Shown: positions 1 through 6,585 of the stretch, one piece after another
Position numbering within the stretch: position 1 is the stretch's first letter
Layout: each line of letters opens with the position of its first letter
DNA from: VGKU01 sp964388785
Lineage (GTDB): Bacteria > Patescibacteriota > Patescibacteriia > UBA9934 > GWF2-40-263
Direction of reading: 5' to 3'
DNA: 39,257 nucleotides
NCBI GenBank assembly: GCA_964388785.1
Contig: CAYMBX010000006.1
Span: 1 to 39,257, forward strand
Program-made: the position numbers and the translations under genes
The notes under the pieces: generated by a model
Told to the model about the DNA's origin: nothing
Seen by the model: only the letters and a program-made list of their open reading frames with translations
The model's database searches: none

Positions 1-443
1 GCCGGTGCCGGAGCGGGTCCAGGTGCCGGTGCCGGAGCGGGCGCAGGGGCCGGTGCCGGAGCGGGTGCCGGTGCCGGAGCGGGCGCCGGTGCCGGAGCGG
101 GCGCCGCGGCCGGGAGCACGGTGACGTCGTGCCGAGCGAGATCCGTGACGAGGTCCGTGCTCTTGCGCACGACGACCTGCCACGGACCACCCGCGGCCGG
201 AAACCCCGCGCTGCTGTTGAACCGCAGGTTCGAGTCGTGGCCGGGGATGACCCCGCCCACGCGCGCCGACTGCCGGACATCGAAGACGATGCCGGAAGCC
301 GGGTCGGTCGCGAAGATCTGGTACTCATCGCCGGCGACCGCCTCGGGCGTGCCGGCCGCGTTCATGCCGCTGATGTTGAGGCGGAATTCCACCGCCTCGC
401 CCGCCCGGATCGGGTCGGGATGGTTTCGAAGCCTGAAAGGCAT
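1..443 (-). CDS. Secreted/surface-type protein with Ala-Pro tail, 3' end missing
   Basis: This high-G+C gene runs off the left edge, so only the first 147 codons are visible. It begins MPFRLRNHPDPIRAGEAVEF with GAGGAGGAG a few bases before the ATG, a near-perfect SD. The first ~115 residues look like a compact beta-rich domain. From about residue 118 the protein becomes an Ala-Pro repeat, encoded by a G+C-rich tandem repeat in bases 1-110, as in cell-wall-spanning or linker segments. No signal peptide is visible at this start. Function is unknown. The promoter at 553-581 points into it. Confidence 0.75.
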   Translation of the reverse strand, partial: MPFRLRNHPDPIRAGEAVEFRLNISGMNAAGTPEAVAGDEYQIFATDPASGIVFDVRQSARVGGVIPGHDSNLRFNSSAGFPAAGGPWQVVVRKSTDLVTDLARHDVTVLPAAAPAPAPAPAPAPAPAPAPAPAPAPAPAPGPAPAP

Positions 444-552
444 GATCTCCTCCTCTTTCGTGACGTGATTTACCTGTGAATGCGCGAAACTCCTGGCCAC
501 ATGGCTAGGAGCGTCCGAAGTGCGGGTATCTGGAGCGAATTCGGAACCCGAC

Positions 553-581
553 AAAATAGCACAAAACCGCCATTTTGTCAA
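553..581 (-). promoter_or_regulatory. Promoter of the gene ending at the left edge
   Basis: On the minus strand TTGACA (576-581) and TATTTT (553-558) are separated by exactly 17 bases, with TG one base upstream of the -10 (extended -10). The leader to the ATG at 443 is about 100 nt. Confidence 0.7.
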
Positions 582-600
582 TCAATACAACAGTTTTTTC

Positions 601-629
601 AATAAAAAAGCACCAGAACAGGTCTGGTG
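601..629 (-). terminator. Intrinsic terminator of the dockerin/TSP3-like gene
   Basis: Minus-strand hairpin with CACCAGA/TCTGGTG arms (611-617 and 623-629) followed by a T-rich tract read through 601-610. Confidence 0.75.
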
Positions 630-640
630 GTTGAGAACGG

Positions 641-1312
641 TCAGTCCGTGGTGCAAATGCCGGCGTCGCAGATGCCGGTGGCGTTCGTTCCACAGCTGAC
701 TTCGAAATTGAGCGTGATCTGGAAGTTCGTGCACTCGCCCGTGAGTGGCCAGCATGCGTCCCAGGTGCACTCGTTGCCGTCGTCGCAGTCAGTCGAGTTG
801 CACGGATTGGCCGGGCAGGCGTTCCATGTGTCCATGGGGCACGGATCCACATCCTCGGTGAATCCGTCGCCGTCCGCGTCGGGATCGCACGCGTCGTGGA
901 CGAGGTCGCCGTCGGCGTCTGGCCAACCGGCGTTCTGCATCCACTGCACCTTATCGGAGTACAAAGGCCGAACGATGTCCTCGATGATTCGGACAACGTC
1001 GATCACGTCGATCGACCCGTCGCAGTTGAGATCAACCGCACTCGGATCGAGTCCATCGAGGCACGCCGGCGGCGTGATCGTCACGTTCTGGTTCATGTCC
1101 CAGAGCAACGTCACGATCGAGCACTGCAGGTCGACGATGTCGACCTCGCACTGCTGAACCTCGTACCACTCGCCGTCGTAGAGCTCGAGGCTGTAGTTCT
1201 CGACGATGTTTCCGGCTGCAGCGGGCGGACAGCCGCCGGCGAAAGACGAAACAGGGGCGGCCAGCGAAATCGTGACCGCGATCGCAATCGAAACAACGAG
1301 CTTCCTGCTCAT
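641..1312 (-). CDS. Secreted protein with dockerin-like, TSP3-like and Cys-rich repeats
   Basis: High-G+C gene for a 223-residue exported protein. Residues 1-26 form a Sec signal peptide (MSRKLVVSIAIAVT... ending SSFA). Around residue 93 the segment DLNCDGSIDVIDVVRIIE resembles a dockerin-type calcium loop and helix. Around residues 130-160 DADGDLVHDACDPDADGDG is a thrombospondin type-3-like calcium repeat. Near residue 175 DCDDGNECTWDACWPLTGEC matches the Cys-rich repeat common in myxobacterial-type surface proteins. A calcium-stabilised surface or adhesive role is inferred. The start is supported by AGGAGGA eight bases upstream. The gene is monocistronic, with its own promoter and terminator. 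Confidence 0.8.
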   Translation of the reverse strand: MSRKLVVSIAIAVTISLAAPVSSFAGGCPPAAAGNIVENYSLELYDGEWYEVQQCEVDIVDLQCSIVTLLWDMNQNVTITPPACLDGLDPSAVDLNCDGSIDVIDVVRIIEDIVRPLYSDKVQWMQNAGWPDADGDLVHDACDPDADGDGFTEDVDPCPMDTWNACPANPCNSTDCDDGNECTWDACWPLTGECTNFQITLNFEVSCGTNATGICDAGICTTD

Positions 1313-1430
1313 GGGGATTTCCTCCTAAAGTAGAACCCCCCGCGTGAAGGACCTGACGATCTGCCAGCCCTCCGTTTTCTGTCACGAATCGCCTTCGTAA
1401 AAGAAAACGAAAGGTTGTACAAAACGTCCG

Positions 1431-1459
1431 ACACTATCACAAACGAACGAGAATGTCAA
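1431..1459 (-). promoter_or_regulatory. Promoter of the dockerin/TSP3-like gene
   Basis: TTGACA (1454-1459, minus strand), 17-base spacer, TAGTGT (1431-1436), with a TGA extended -10. It starts immediately after the rplT terminator, so this unit is insulated from the ribosomal operon. Confidence 0.65.
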
Positions 1460-1471
1460 TCCTTACAAATC

Positions 1472-1498
1472 AAAAATCGCCCCTTGCGAGGCGATTTT
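1472..1498 (-). terminator. Terminator of the infC-rpmI-rplT operon
   Basis: AAAATCGCC/GGCGATTTT arms on the minus strand, followed by T residues. It lies three bases after the rplT stop codon. Confidence 0.8.
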
Positions 1499-1500
1499 AT

Positions 1501-1845
1501 TTACCGTATTTTTTCAACAACGTTTTTGAACACGTTCGGATAATCCTTTGCGATCGTCGAAAGCACTTTTCGATCAAGTTCGATATTCGCTTTCTTGAGT
1601 CCGTCGATAAATCGACTGTAGCTCATGCCAAGCGGACGAAGCGCGGCATTGAGCCGAACCTGCCAAAGGCGACGCATTGTGCGTTTCTTGGCGCGGCGGT
1701 CGCGGAATGCGTAGGCACCGGCTTTGAGCATGGCCGGGCGGGCCAAGCGAATTTTCGACTTGCGCCCCCACATCATTCCCTTGGTTTTTTCAAGCAGGCT
1801 TTTGCGTCGTTTGACGTGTTGTGTCCCTCGTTTTACTCGTGGCAT
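1501..1845 (-). CDS. rplT: Large ribosomal subunit protein bL20
   Basis: bL20, 114 residues, binds 23S rRNA early in assembly of the large subunit. The sequence is typical from the first residue (MPRVKRGTQHVKRRKSLLEK) through the central GRKSKIRLARPAMLKAGAYAFRDRRAKKR helix to RLWQVRLNAALRPLGMSYSRFIDGLKKANIELDRKVL. Length is close to the usual ~117. It is the last gene of a classical infC-rpmI-rplT cluster, four bases after rpmI, with no SD before its ATG. In many bacteria L20 represses this operon by binding its mRNA; no such site was identified here. Confidence 0.97.
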   Translation of the reverse strand: MPRVKRGTQHVKRRKSLLEKTKGMMWGRKSKIRLARPAMLKAGAYAFRDRRAKKRTMRRLWQVRLNAALRPLGMSYSRFIDGLKKANIELDRKVLSTIAKDYPNVFKNVVEKIR

Positions 1846-1849
1846 ATAT

Positions 1850-2038
1850 TTACTTTACCATCAACATTTTCACCGCTTTACTGTGCGATTCAAAGGTTTT
1901 GTCACGTCGCTTTTTGCGGGTGATTTTTCCCGGATCACGGGAATTGAAGTGATCTTGCCCAGCCGTTCGCTTCAGAACTTTGCCGGTTTTTGTGATCTTG
2001 AACCGCTTGGAAACGGCTTTATGGGTTTTCATCTTCAT
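1850..2038 (-). CDS. rpmI: Large ribosomal subunit protein bL35
   Basis: bL35, 62 residues from the ATG at 2038 (MKMKTHKAVSKRFKITKTGK). An upstream in-frame ATG at 2080 would add 14 residues unlike the family, so the internal start is preferred because bL35 characteristically begins with a Met-Lys-x-Lys-Thr-His motif. The rest (KVLKRTAGQDHFNSRDPGK then KKRRDKTFESHSKAVKMLM) is basic and of normal length. No SD precedes the start. Middle gene of the infC-rpmI-rplT operon. Confidence 0.94.
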   Translation of the reverse strand: MKMKTHKAVSKRFKITKTGKVLKRTAGQDHFNSRDPGKITRKKRRDKTFESHSKAVKMLMVK

Positions 2039-2082
2039 ATGAGTCGTGCGAAGTGTAGGAAAAATAGCGGATTCTGTCAAGA

Positions 2083-2634
2083 TTAGGCTCGGGCGACGAT
2101 TGTGGAAAAGCGGCCGTTCATATATTTCAGTTCCTGTTCGATCCGAAGAGGATAATAGGATTTAAGCGCTTCCACGAATGTGTTGACGACCTCCTCCGCA
2201 ACCTCTTTATGGGCTTTTTCGCGTCCGCGCATCGGAAGCTCGATCTTCACTTTATCGCCACGTTCCAGGAATTTGGCCGCTTGTTTTACGCGAACATCTT
2301 TATCATGTGCGCCAATACGAACGGACAACCGTATGGATTTCATTTCCACTTCTTTTGCTTGCGCTCGTTGTTTTCGCGCCTCTTTCTCTTTTTGATATTT
2401 GAACTGGCCGTAATCGAGGATTTTGCAAACCGGCGGTTCGGCTTTTGGTGAAACTTCCACAAGATCCAATTCTTTGGACTGCGCGATTTGGATGGCTTTT
2501 TCCGTTGGCAGGACTCCAAGCGGTTGTCCTTGTTCATCAACAACGCGCACTTCCGGTGACTGAATGCGTTCGTTGATGCGATATTTTTGGATGTTGAGGG
2601 CCGGCTTCCGAGTCCGGTGTCGATGTATGCGCAT
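2083..2634 (-). CDS. infC: Translation initiation factor IF-3
   Basis: IF-3 binds the 30S subunit, prevents premature 50S joining and checks the start codon and initiator tRNA. The 183-residue protein has the N-domain (YRINERIQSPEVRVVDEQG from residue 18, then the LVEVSPKAEPPVCKILDYG segment) and the C-domain (EMKSIRLSVRIGAHDKDVRVKQAAKFLERGDKVKIELPMRGRE). The start is a plain ATG, not the rare AUU used for autoregulation in E. coli. The promoter at 2649-2677 leaves only about eight bases of leader and no SD. First gene of its operon. Confidence 0.96.
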   Translation of the reverse strand: MRIHRHRTRKPALNIQKYRINERIQSPEVRVVDEQGQPLGVLPTEKAIQIAQSKELDLVEVSPKAEPPVCKILDYGQFKYQKEKEARKQRAQAKEVEMKSIRLSVRIGAHDKDVRVKQAAKFLERGDKVKIELPMRGREKAHKEVAEEVVNTFVEALKSYYPLRIEQELKYMNGRFSTIVARA

Positions 2635-2648
2635 AAAATGATGCTGGC

Positions 2649-2677
2649 ATCATAAGGAAAAAGGTGGAAAAAATCAA
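2649..2677 (-). promoter_or_regulatory. infC promoter with almost no leader
   Basis: TTGATT (2672-2677, minus strand), 17-base spacer, TATGAT (2649-2654). The predicted start site near 2642 is about eight bases from the ATG, so the mRNA would be nearly leaderless. Confidence 0.65.
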
Positions 2678-2701
2678 GCAATAGGGTAGACTGGGAGCGC
2701 T

Positions 2702-3309
2702 ATGAAATCCCTCGCGACCAATAAGCGCGCCGTATTCGACTACGAGCTTCTTGAAAAATATGAAGCCGGTTTAGTGCTCACGGGGCCTGAGGTGAAATCG
2801 ATTAAAGCCGGATCCGTTCAGTTGAAAGGTGCGTTTCTTGATATTCGCGGTGAACAGCTATGGTTGAAAAATGCGCACGTGAGTCCCTACGGTCCGGCCG
2901 CGGGTGCGCAAAAAGAGTATGATCCTACACGCGATCGTAAAGTGCTTGTGCATAAGCGGGAACTCAAACGATTGATCGGAAAGAAAAAAGAAGAGGGGTT
3001 GACGCTTGTGCCGGTGAGTGTGTATGTAAAAAATAATTTGGTGAAGCTTGAGTTTGCGGTGGCACGAGGGAAAAAGAAATATGAGAANNNNNNNNNNNNN
3101 NNNNNNNNNNNNNNNNNNNNNNNNNNNNNNNNNNNNNNNNNNNNNNNNNNNNNNNNNNNNNNNNNNNNNNNNNNNNNNNNNNNNNNNATAATTTGGTGAA
3201 GCTTGAGTTTGCGGTGGCACGAGGGAAAAAGAAATATGAGAAACGTGAGAGTATCAAAAAACGGGATGTGGAGCGCGAGATGAGACAACACCTCAAATTG
3301 TCATCCTGA
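2702..3309 (+). CDS. smpB: SsrA-binding protein SmpB, interrupted by an assembly gap
   Basis: SmpB binds tmRNA and delivers it to stalled ribosomes. The start MKSLATNKRAVFDYELLEKY, then GLVLTGPEVKSIKAGSVQLKGAFLDIR and HVSPY, is canonical. The frame enters 100 Ns at 3088-3187. The 55 bases before and after the Ns are identical; collapsing one copy and the Ns restores a single frame of 453 bases, 150 residues, ending KKRDVEREMRQHLKLSS, the expected length and tail. The gene is therefore intact in the organism. The last codons and the TGA lie in a copy of the TGTCATCCTGAG repeat. Its partner RNA, ssrA, is 2.4 kb downstream. Confidence 0.93.
3033..3242. other. Scaffold gap flanked by a 55-bp duplicated contig end
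   Basis: Bases 3033-3087 and 3188-3242 are identical and flank exactly 100 Ns. A 55-base exact overlap fits two contigs that end on the same 55-mer and were scaffolded without merging. It is not a biological repeat. Confidence 0.93.
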
Positions 3310-3363
3310 GGCTCGCTTAACGGGCCGAAGAAGCAGTATTGGTGGTTCACAAAACGATTGGTG

Positions 3364-3410
3364 GGCAAGAGATGCTTATTCTGCGAGCACTCGAATAAGC
3401 ATCTCTTGCC
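3364..3410 (+). repeat. Variable-stem hairpin element, copy 1
   Basis: A perfect 17-bp inverted repeat (3364-3380 with 3394-3410) encloses the 13-base loop CTGCGAGCACTCG and is followed by GTGTCAGGATGG. Copy 2 at 10435-10479 (other strand) has the same outer GGCA/TGCC, the same loop except one base and the same 3' flank, but an unrelated, equally perfect stem. No T-tract follows, so a terminator role is not evident. Confidence 0.85.
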
Positions 3411-3471
3411 GTGTCAGGATGGGTTTTGTTATCTCGTCCTGTTTTATTTTGTCATCCAAAACGACCTTTGC

Positions 3472-3527
3472 TGTCATCCCGAGCACTCATTCTTGTTATC
3501 CCGAGCCTGTCGAGGGATCCCGAAGTT
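3472..3527. repeat. Degenerate TGTCATCC-family repeat fragments
   Basis: Two partial copies (TGTCATCCCGAG at 3472 and TTATCCCGAGCCTGTCGAGG from about 3496) of the palindromic repeat found intact at 13119, 15175, 16891 and 20006. Confidence 0.7.
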
Positions 3528-3550
3528 TAAGGAGATGAGGAGGGAAGGAG

Positions 3551-3587
3551 AAAATAAAAAAACGGATCGTTTGGGAACGAATCCGTT
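3551..3587 (-). terminator. Terminator of the first unknown paralogue
   Basis: Minus-strand hairpin with ACGGATTCGTT and AACGATCCGT arms (one bulged base; 3561-3587), followed by a long T-rich tract through 3551-3562. Confidence 0.85.
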
Positions 3588-3605
3588 GAGTCGGAAGAAG
3601 CTGGA

Positions 3606-4475
3606 TCAGGCGATGCCGAGCGCCTGCTGGAAGGTGTCGCCGGCGTTGAGCGTCGAGCCGCGGAGCTCGTCGAGGGTGAAGGGCAGGGTGAGCACCATGG
3701 CCTCGCGGAAGCGCGTGGCGAACTCGTTGTTGAGGTAGCCGCTGAGGTGGCTCTCCTCGCAGCCGATGAAGCCGACCGCGAGCTTGATCCCGACCGTGCC
3801 GTTCGGCTCCACGCCGTTGGGCTGGACCACGAACACACCGCGCTCGCCGACCTTGCGGTAGGGGTAGGTCTGCTCGATCAGCTGGCCCGTGAGGAGCAGG
3901 AGCGGCTCGGGCACCCGGGCCATCTCCTCGTCGCTCATGGTCGACTCCGGGTTGCGCGCGAGGTACCGGGCCGAGTGGCCGGGGCAGCCGCCGGAGATCG
4001 GGCAGAAGTCGCCGCTGATCTCGTCGGGCAGGATGACCTCGACGTCGTCGTTGTGCCTCGCCTCGATCGTCCGCGCGGCGAGCACGGCCTTGGTGGCCTG
4101 CTTGGCGCCCTCCAGGATCTGCTCGTCGGTCGGGAACTGTCCGAGCGACTGCTCCAGGTCGACGGCGATCTTGACGAGCGGGCTTCCGAGCACGGAGAGC
4201 AGGGACGCGCGCCCGGCCTCGCCGATCTCGATGGGCATCTTGTTCACGGCCGTGCCCTGCGGCGTGGCGGTGAGCTCGTAGTTGCCGCGGACCAGCTCGA
4301 TGCCCTGCTCGGCGCAGAACTCGGCGATGCCCCAGTTGCCATGGATCTCCGGGCTCGTGGCGACGTCCGTGACCCGGCCGTCGTTGTCGACGGTCCAACC
4401 GAGCGTGAAGCTCGCCTTGGTGGGGTCGAGGTGGCTGGCGCGGGGGGAAAGTGCGTTCTCGTGTGCCTGCGACAT
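3606..4475 (-). CDS. High-G+C protein of unknown function, paralogue A
   Basis: A 289-residue protein from the ATG at 4475 (MSQAHENALSPRASHLDP). Longer upstream in-frame starts are possible but would cover the promoter at 4537-4565. I do not recognise the family. The N-terminal half (SFTLGWTVDNDGRVTDVAT, then GNWGIAEFCAEQGIELV and FPTDEQILEGAKQATKAVL) aligns clearly with the neighbour at 4747-5605, as does the C-terminal half (VGIKLAVGFIGCEES...LNNEFATRFREAMVL). The middle has Cys/His residues (DFCPISGGCPGHSARY) where the paralogue has CPYC, perhaps a metal or redox site. No signal peptide or membrane segment, so it may be cytoplasmic, unlike the other high-G+C products. Confidence 0.8.
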   Translation of the reverse strand: MSQAHENALSPRASHLDPTKASFTLGWTVDNDGRVTDVATSPEIHGNWGIAEFCAEQGIELVRGNYELTATPQGTAVNKMPIEIGEAGRASLLSVLGSPLVKIAVDLEQSLGQFPTDEQILEGAKQATKAVLAARTIEARHNDDVEVILPDEISGDFCPISGGCPGHSARYLARNPESTMSDEEMARVPEPLLLLTGQLIEQTYPYRKVGERGVFVVQPNGVEPNGTVGIKLAVGFIGCEESHLSGYLNNEFATRFREAMVLTLPFTLDELRGSTLNAGDTFQQALGIA

Positions 4476-4536
4476 GGGCCTTTTTCTCCATTCGCGAGTT
4501 TCTGACGCGCTCGAGACACCTGCCTCGAGACCGGAC

Positions 4537-4565
4537 AGCATGCACGAAACGGGAGAAAAAGTCAA
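4537..4565 (-). promoter_or_regulatory. Promoter of paralogue A
   Basis: TTGACT (4560-4565, minus strand), 17-base spacer, CATGCT (4537-4542). Paralogue B has the closely similar TTGACT-N17-CATTCT. Confidence 0.5.
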
Positions 4566-4575
4566 GACCAAAGTC

Positions 4576-4676
4576 TGTCATCCCGAGCGAGCGTTTATCA
4601 TCTAGCCGAGGGATCCCAATGGATTTCGAGATCCCTCCGCGTGGCCGAGCTAAGCTCGGCCTCGGTCGGGATGACA
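4576..4676. repeat. TGTCATCC-family palindromic repeat between the two paralogues
   Basis: Ends are TGTCATCCC and GGGATGACA (9-bp terminal inverted repeat). Inside is the perfect triloop hairpin GGCCGAGC-taa-GCTCGGCC. Same family as the copies at 11614, 13119, 15175, 16891 and 20006. Confidence 0.8.
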
Positions 4677-4679
4677 ATT

Positions 4680-4719
4680 ATAGAAAAGAAAAACGGACTT
4701 GCTGTGGAAGCTTGTCCGT
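4680..4719 (-). terminator. Terminator of paralogue B
   Basis: ACGGAC/GTCCGT arms (4693-4698 and 4714-4719) followed on the minus strand by a T-rich tract (4680-4693). Confidence 0.75.
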
Positions 4720-4746
4720 GAGGGGAGAGGGCCGGCGCCGAGGAGG

Positions 4747-5605
4747 CTACCGGTCGATGCCGTACGCCTTCGCGAGGGCGTCGTTCTGGTCGCGCAGGGC
4801 GTTCGTGAACTGGGTGCTCGTGCTCACGATGTCTGCGACCACGTCCTTCTCGACGAGCGTGATGGCCTGGCCGAAGCGCGCGGCGAGCTGGTCGTTGAGC
4901 CAGCCGGCGAAGACGCTCTCGTTGTCCGCGACGTAGCCGACGCCGAGGGACGGACCCTCCGGCGTCTGGGTCAGGATCATCCGGCCGTTGTCGCCGAAGT
5001 CGGCGTGATCCGGGATGTTCGTGAGGGCGGAGAGCAGGTCTCCCAGGCTGATGTTCTCGCGGTTGATGCCGGCGAACAGGCCGCAGTAGGGGCAGGCCTC
5101 CCTTGACCTGGAAGAAGCCCGGCTTGACGTTCTTGGTCGGCTGCGACAGCTCGACCGTGGGCGCACCGTGCTCGTCACGCTTCACGCTCGGTCGCGAGGC
5201 CTCGGTGAGCACCTTGGTCACGCCGCTCTTGGCCGCGTCGAGGATCTGCACGTCGGTCGGGAAGCGTCCCAGCCAGCCGGAGAGCTCGATGGCGTCGTGC
5301 TGGAGCGCGCCGCCGAAGGCGCGGGTCAGCTTGCGCCGGCCGTCGTCGCCGATCCCGAGCGGGAGGCTCTTCACCTCGATGTTGCCGTCGAGGTCGCCCA
5401 CGATGTCGTACTCGCCGGCGACGAGCGCGATGCCGTTGTTCTCGCAGAACTCGCCGATCTTCCACCCGCCGCTGCTCGGCGGGGTCGACCGGACGTTGCC
5501 TACCTGGCCGTCGCTGTAGACGGTCCAGGCCAGGCCGATCTTGACGTCGTTGGGGTTCAGCTCCGGCCCGCGGGCCGGGAGCATCCGCTTCGTCCTCTCT
5601 GCCAT
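4747..5605 (-). pseudogene. High-G+C protein of unknown function, paralogue B, frameshifted
   Basis: Starts at the ATG at 5605 (MAERTKRMLPARGPELNPND) with AGGAG upstream. Frame 1 matches paralogue A through the FPTDVQILDAAKSGVTKVL segment and FFQVK; matching sequence then continues in another frame from EACPYCGLFAGINRENIS to the stop at 4747. The switch lies in the three C's at 5100-5102: deleting one restores a single 285-residue frame with a CPYC motif. Because everything downstream still reads as good protein, the extra base is either a sequencing error or a very recent mutation. Function is unknown. It shares promoter style and terminator style with paralogue A. Confidence 0.8.
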
Positions 5606-5663
5606 GGTTCCTTGTCTCCTGTCAAAAGGTTCACGTTCTCTCGGGCGTTCCCGAGGCGCGAGT

Positions 5664-5692
5664 AGAATGCCCGAAAGTCCAAAAAAAGTCAA
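5664..5692 (-). promoter_or_regulatory. Promoter of paralogue B
   Basis: TTGACT (5687-5692, minus strand), 17-base spacer, CATTCT (5664-5669). It is back-to-back with the ssrA promoter at 5701-5729. Confidence 0.5.
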
Positions 5693-5700
5693 GTCTTTGG

Positions 5701-5729
5701 TTGACAAAACCAAAAAAATCAACTAGATT
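5701..5729 (+). promoter_or_regulatory. ssrA promoter
   Basis: Consensus TTGACA (5701-5706), exactly 17 bases, TAGATT (5724-5729). The mature tmRNA begins 11 bases after the -10, consistent with a short 5' trimming. Confidence 0.8.
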
Positions 5730-5739
5730 GTCAGGACGT

Positions 5740-6136
5740 GGGACTGATCGGTTTCGATGGGAGTTTCCTGCATCGCGATCAAGCCGAGGCGGTATGGCGC
5801 CTCGAAAATCTCTCCATACAAGACGATACTTGCAAACAACGTCTTCGCGAAAATCAAGAACGCATTTCGCGTTCCTGCATTCGCACCAGTTCTCGCCTAA
5901 TATTGGCTGATGAACCGTTCGTCTGAGCTCTGCTCGATCGCTCAGTTGCGGACGTCATATCTTCGAGCTCGAACGGGTGGTCGCCGATCTCACTCGTTTT
6001 AAAGATTGCGATCGGTAACAGCGCACGCATTTTGTCCCGTTTTAAGCGTGCGTTGCATGCAAAGCGGGAATGAGCTTGGAAATGTTGCGGTGTAGTGCCT
6101 TACCAGACCGGGGTTCAATTCCCCGCAGTTCCACCA
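5740..6136 (+). ncRNA. ssrA: Transfer-messenger RNA (tmRNA)
   Basis: tmRNA rescues stalled ribosomes with SmpB and tags the nascent chain for proteolysis. The 5' end (GGGACTGATCGGTTTCGATG from 5740) matches the tmRNA consensus. The acceptor stem pairs 5740-5746 with 6126-6132 (one G-U), followed by A and an encoded CCA (6133-6136). The T arm is CGGGG-TTCAATT-CCCCG (6109-6125). The tag reading frame runs from GCA at 5832 to TAA at 5898: 22 residues starting ANNVFAKIKN and ending PAFAPVLA, a hydrophobic Leu-Ala end suited to ClpXP-type proteases. About 397 nt; pseudoknots were not modelled. Confidence 0.95.
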
Positions 6137-6228
6137 CCGAGCTGAGCTCGGTTTGTATATGATGGCCAACGCTAAGCGTTGGCCGGGCACCGAGCGAGGC
6201 TCGGTGAAAAGGCTCGCTAAGCGAGCCT
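6136..6228. repeat. Four consecutive perfect triloop hairpins after ssrA
   Basis: Four exact inverted repeats, each with a 3-base loop: ACCGAGC-tga-GCTCGGT (6136-6152), GGCCAACGC-taa-GCGTTGGCC (6164-6184), CACCGAGC-gag-GCTCGGTG (6188-6206), AGGCTCGC-taa-GCGAGCCT (6210-6228). The first may end ssrA transcription, though only a short T run follows. Similar triloop palindromes recur in other intergenic regions (4643, 14923, 20023). Confidence 0.75.
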
Positions 6229-6253
6229 GCAAATCGAGGTTAATTTGGCAGAC

Positions 6254-6299
6254 AAAACGAACCTTTGAAGGGTTCGTTTTGTGATACGATAATGTTGAT
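6254..6299 (+). promoter_or_regulatory. Hairpin overlapping a leaderless promoter
   Basis: AAAACGAACC/GGTTCGTTTT (6254-6263, 6271-6280) is a terminator-like hairpin with a T-rich right arm. Its loop carries TTGAAG (6265-6270), 17 bases upstream of GATAAT (6288-6293); the ATG of the GIY-YIG gene follows six bases later, so that mRNA is predicted leaderless. Confidence 0.6.
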
Positions 6300-6575
6300 A
6301 TGTTTTTTGTTTATGTTTTGTACAGTCACAAAGACGGTAAATTGTACATAGGTTACACATCAGATATAGACGTACGTTTTGATCGGCATTGTAGAGGATT
6401 CGTTGCTGCTACGGCTCATCGTAGACCTCTTAAGCTTATTTATTATGAAGCGTATCTAAACGAACAAGAAGCGAGGCGGCGTGAAAAGTTTTTGAAGGGA
6501 GGAAAAGGTCGTGAGCAGCTGAAGATCCAAATTGAAGCGACTCTGAAGGGACTGCGTTATCGATATCTTGATTAA
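6300..6575 (+). CDS. GIY-YIG nuclease-fold protein
   Basis: A 91-residue single-domain GIY-YIG protein of the short UPF0213-like type. The name-giving motif is VYVLYSHKDGKLYIGYTSDI (residues 4-23: the VYVLY strand, then YIG), followed by the helix arginine (DVRFDRHCRG) and the conserved EARRREKFLKGGKGRE region. The family has an endonuclease fold; small stand-alone members are very common in CPR genomes and their substrates are mostly unknown. The predicted leaderless start follows the promoter at 6265-6293. Encoded opposite to its downstream neighbour. Confidence 0.88.
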   Translation: MFFVYVLYSHKDGKLYIGYTSDIDVRFDRHCRGFVAATAHRRPLKLIYYEAYLNEQEARRREKFLKGGKGREQLKIQIEATLKGLRYRYLD

Positions 6576-6585
6576 TGGATTTTCT

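Noticed and set aside
1..110. CRISPR array or minisatellite at the left edge.
   Set aside because: The repeat is a coding Ala-Pro run in frame with the minus-strand gene. It has no spacers, and no CRISPR array was seen anywhere in the window.
3033..3242. Direct repeat flanking the gap as a mobile-element target duplication.
   Set aside because: It is 55 bases of coding sequence next to exactly 100 Ns, the pattern of an unmerged contig overlap.
3364..3410. Integron attC site.
   Set aside because: There are no GTTRRRY/RYYYAAC boxes at the ends and the stem is perfect without extrahelical bases. No integrase is present in the window.
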